From assembly GCA_020152595.1 (NCBI GenBank), contig JAIGNY010001753.1:1007001-1071000 (forward strand): a DNA stretch of 64,000 bases, read 5' to 3'. Under the pieces are notes generated by a model, which ran no database searches, was not told the origin of the DNA, and worked only from the letters and a program-made list of their open reading frames with translations. The DNA is from Chiridota heheva (Eukaryota; Echinodermata; Holothuroidea; Apodida; Chiridotidae). How positions within the stretch are numbered: the first letter of the stretch is position 1; every line of letters begins with the position of its first letter. Of the stretch, positions 62,061-64,000 are shown one piece after another. A program made the translations under genes and the position numbers.

Positions 62061-63560
62061 AATAAATACCGTCATGGTTCGCATGCCCATGCATATCATA
62101 TGACCCTGCCAATTATAAAAATGGCATCTCACACTAGGTCCCACATGGCATCCCATGTCCCACATGGCATTCCACCCCATGATATCCCATCCCTTGTCCC
62201 ACATTCCAATATTCCACAGTATCTCACACATGGAATCCCACCCCATGTCCCACATGATATTCCATCCCTTGTCCCACATGGCATTCCACCATATCTCACA
62301 CATGAAATCTCACTCCATGTCCCACATAACATCTCATCCCATCGCTTGTCCCATGTAGCATTCCATCATATGTCTCACATGACATCCCATCCTATGACCC
62401 ACATGGCATCCCACCGTTGCAGTGGCTTCCCACATGTCCCACATAACATCCCATCTTAAGTCCCACCATATGTTCAACATGATATCCCTCCCAACAACTT
62501 CCAACTTTATGTCCCACATGGCATTACATCCCATGTCCCCCTACCCTATGTCCCACATAGCCTCCTACCCTATGCCACACATGGAATCCCAACCTATGTC
62601 ACTGGTAGAATCCTATCCCATGTCATGGCATCCCACCCCATGTCCCGCATGGCATCCCACCCCATGTCCCACATAACATCCTATGTCCCATTCCATGGCA
62701 TTCCACCCCTATGTCCTGCATGGCATTCCACCATATATCCTACATGGCATCCCACCCTGTTCCACATGGCACCCCACCCCATGTCCAACATGGCATCCCA
62801 CCCCATTTTCCACAAGACATCCCAAAGGCTCTATAAGAAGTCTCATCCTAGCTATCACAGTTTCTGATTGAGCATACTATGTATGAAAGTGTCAGTTCAT
62901 ATAATAATTTATATGCAAATGACTTGTTGAATAAGAGAAAAAGGCAGTCAAATAATTAAGCCTGATATAGCCCTAGGTGTATAACACATGGTATATATTA
63001 TACCATATGGCCCCCATCCATGTCCCACATGGCATCCCTCCCTATGTCCATATGCAGTCACATCCTGTCACACTCCCTGACTAAGCATACTAAATATAAA
63101 AAAAGTCTGGTCAGTTTATATACTGTAGCAACTTTATGCAAATGCCCATAATAATAAAGACAGAGTTTAATAATCATGCCTGATACAACTCTTGGTGCCC
63201 ACATACTTTGAAGAATTTTAAGGATTTTAAATCTCCAGTGCTATGAGAGAGACGCTTTGAGGGTCTCTGAATAATATTGAAAAATTATATCTTTTTAAGG
63301 AAACTAGTCTGTCTTAATTGTCTCTGAAAAACTTTAACATTTTGTAAGGAAATTCTAACCTTCCACAAGGATATCTGAAGAAACTTTTAACTTTTTCTGA
63401 GGAACTCTGAAAAATTTAACATTTTCTGAGGAACTCTGAAGAAACTTTAACATTTTCAGAGGAATTTTAAAAAGCTTTACCATTTCTGAGGAAATATTAG
63501 GAAAAACTGTGGTCAGCCAGACAGCTGGATGGACGAAATCACCATTCGCATTGTGCTTTG
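62040..63560. repeat. segmental duplication, copy 2 (partner at 15580-18640)
   Basis: Contains the same left edge, the 24-bp satellite, the middle block (gtcagttcatataataattt) and the right block (ctctgaagaaactttaacat) as copy 1. It lacks the LINE insert at the homologous site near 63150-63165. The right block has a degenerate 30-bp tandem of gaggaactctgaagaaac at 63380-63500. Confidence 0.85.
62115..62830. repeat. 24-bp satellite (diverged array, copy 2)
   Basis: Diverged units of tgtcccacatggcatcccac, with the best-matching stretch at 62620-62680 and 62740-62815. Open frames on both strands come from the 24-bp period. Confidence 0.92.
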
Positions 63561-64000
63561 CATGCTCACCAAAAATATGTGTCAAGGGTCATTCCATGTC
63601 AATTCAACGGGACCATGTAACCCTCCATCTCAAATTGGCTTGAAATTTGGCATAGATGCTTGGAATAATGTATCTAGAACAACACTCAAATTTGATCCTC
63701 ATTGCTCAAGTCGTTTCTAAAATATGGACATGTAATTCTCGGCCAATTTTGCAATAATTTCTCAGTTGATCTAGGTGGCCATTTTACCTTTCCGATAAAC
63801 AAATAATCCCTCATAATTTTATTTTACGGACCATTGTTCTAAAAATTGGCATGCTGGGGTTTTGGAAGGTTGGAATCCAAATATGCCACCTAAAATGCTC
63901 CTAGGGCAAGTCTTAAGTCTTAATTTTTCGGAAGAAAAAAAAATTCTGACAATTAAACAATTATCTGCATGTATGCACATTTTGAAGGCAGAATATTTTC
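63561..64000. other. sequence at the right edge, nothing recognised
   Basis: Contains ccatgtcaattcaacgggac and other unique-looking words. No gene, element border or tandem repeat is seen before the window ends. Confidence 0.5.

Overview
The window is animal (metazoan) DNA: A+T-rich by eye, with long introns, GT-AG splice sites, many tandem satellites and several retrotransposon families. The spliced gene and the mix of I/Nimb-like, CR1/L2-like and DIRS-like elements suggest an invertebrate deuterostome, perhaps an echinoderm or hemichordate. That placement is inference, and the species cannot be read from the sequence.

One host gene explains almost all the credible coding sequence. It lies on the minus strand and enters at about 53.3 kb. 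Its exons run down to 368 and it continues off the left edge. I traced 14 exons (15 with a tentative 30-nt micro-exon) whose splice phases chain without conflict, about 3.3 kb of coding sequence. The first four (53,294-43,343) encode an N-terminal globular fold and a Ser/Pro linker. These match, from memory of the family, the N-terminal hook/calponin-homology-like domain of NuMA, the nuclear mitotic apparatus protein that links dynein and LGN/GPSM2 at spindle poles and cortex. The next three (29,318-12,852) start the rod. The last seven (10,052-368) are a tandem series of two alternating exon types, A-B-A-B-A-B-A. A exons are plain coiled coil. B exons carry 7, 1 and 3 copies of a 38-residue repeat with an invariant Trp-x-x-Pro core, and their lengths follow 53+114n nt. 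The single-repeat B exon is one nucleotide short, in an 8-T run. The start-codon exon and the C-terminus lie outside the traced part.

The introns hold the rest. From left to right: a LINE 3' end (1-265), a tRNA-like SINE (3.14-3.40 kb), a G-rich minisatellite (3.48-3.97 kb), foldback elements, a 66-bp satellite (7.6-8.3 kb), a ~300-bp repeat (13.3-14.3 kb), a 41-bp repeat (14.9-15.2 kb), a 24-bp satellite block (15.6-18.6 kb) carrying a dated LINE insertion, a 33-bp satellite with higher-order structure (21.8-23.35 kb), a TIR element (23.9 kb) and a 54-bp satellite (26.3-28.45 kb). Then comes a DIRS-like retrotransposon split by an I/Nimb-like LINE (30.3-37.95 kb), a 20-bp satellite (42.0-42.5 kb), several inverted-repeat MITEs and an L2-like LINE (45.6-47.1 kb).

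Upstream of the traced exons (53.3-64 kb) are another I/Nimb-like LINE (55.9-57.9 kb), a CR1-like LINE on the plus strand (59.1-60.6 kb), and a second copy of the 15.6-18.6 kb satellite block (62.0-63.6 kb). No second host gene, rRNA, tRNA gene or CRISPR array is supported.
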